From Nitrosopumilales archaeon CG_4_9_14_0_2_um_filter_34_16 (GTDB lineage Archaea; Thermoproteota; Nitrososphaeria; Nitrososphaerales; Nitrosopumilaceae), in NCBI GenBank assembly GCA_002788515.1, contig PFRJ01000013.1, positions 1 through 12,284 of the forward strand: a stretch of 12,284 bases of DNA, in the 5' to 3' direction. The translations under genes were made by a program, and so were the position numbers. The notes below the pieces were generated by a model. The model did no database searches, was not told the DNA's origin, and worked only from the letters and a program-made list of their open reading frames with translations. Below, in pieces: positions 12,196 through 12,284 of the stretch; within the stretch, counting starts at the first letter, position 1; the number at the start of each line of letters is the position of its first letter.

Positions 12196-12284
12196 TTGAC
12201 AGATCAAACAAAACAATGGTGGGAAGATTTAGGAAAAGAATTAGAGACAGATATTGAAACCTTTGATGAAAGAATTTCACAATA
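12196..12284 (+). CDS. Start of an unidentified gene, truncated by the window end
   Basis: TTG 12196 opens a frame that stays open to the last base, 29 codons: MTDQTKQWWEDLGKELETDI then ETFDERISQ. The segment is acidic and helix-forming, with a Trp pair, and has no recognised motif. The start is supported by the GAGGGG five bases upstream and by the TATA box. An overlapping ATG at 12183 is in another frame and stops within 20 codons. Two palindromes just upstream of the promoter suggest it is regulated. Function cannot be assigned from this fragment. Confidence 0.5.
   Translation, partial: MTDQTKQWWEDLGKELETDIETFDERISQ

Overview
The window looks like a chromosomal segment from a low-GC ammonia-oxidising archaeon of the Nitrosopumilus type (Nitrososphaeria/Thaumarchaeota). 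This is inferred from an archaeal histone, eukaryote-like ribosomal protein eS17, KEOPS and Sua5 tRNA-modification proteins, a THUMP protein, a membrane-anchored type 1 copper protein, small winged-helix proteins of a style common in this group, and TATA boxes about 26 nt from near-leaderless starts. No species is claimed. No CRISPR array or rRNA is visible.

Bases 1-2826 form a compositionally distinct block. A hand count of one sample line there gives about 48% GC, against about 22% in a line near 5600. The block holds the 3' end of a large secreted surface protein, a short histidine-kinase-like helical protein that lacks its phospho-acceptor His, and an 870-bp IS5-like insertion sequence. 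The IS has 15-bp imperfect inverted repeats and a transposase split by a frameshift at an A6G4 run. About 340 bases without a clear gene follow.

Bases 3164-4565 carry a zinc-ribbon protein, a multi-pass membrane protein, a winged-helix protein and an unlisted 29-residue acidic peptide gene on the minus strand. Bases 4646-7690 are housekeeping. Sua5/YrdC and a THUMP (Tan1-like) protein form a translationally coupled plus-strand pair. Converging on them from the minus strand are TatD, eS17 and an unusual fusion of a MoaD/ThiS-like ubiquitin fold, ending in Gly-Gly, with the KEOPS subunit Cgi121. Sua5 makes the threonylcarbamoyl donor and KEOPS places it on tRNA, so two arms of t6A synthesis are neighbours here.

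Bases 7718-8529 hold the histone gene, a complete tRNA-Cys(GCA) gene and a membrane-anchored cupredoxin convergent with and touching the tRNA. Bases 8604-10355 encode a 583-residue AIPR-family protein with an N-terminal nuclease-like motif, the best candidate for a defence gene. The remainder has small zinc-binding proteins, a second winged-helix paralogue, two divergent two-TM membrane proteins, and a truncated gene preceded by two identical 8-bp palindromes spaced one helical turn apart.

Several divergent gene pairs seem to share one near-palindromic TATA box. The points most worth following are the ubiquitin-like/Cgi121 fusion, the AIPR protein, the His-less kinase-like protein, the acidic peptide gene and the paired palindromes at the right end.
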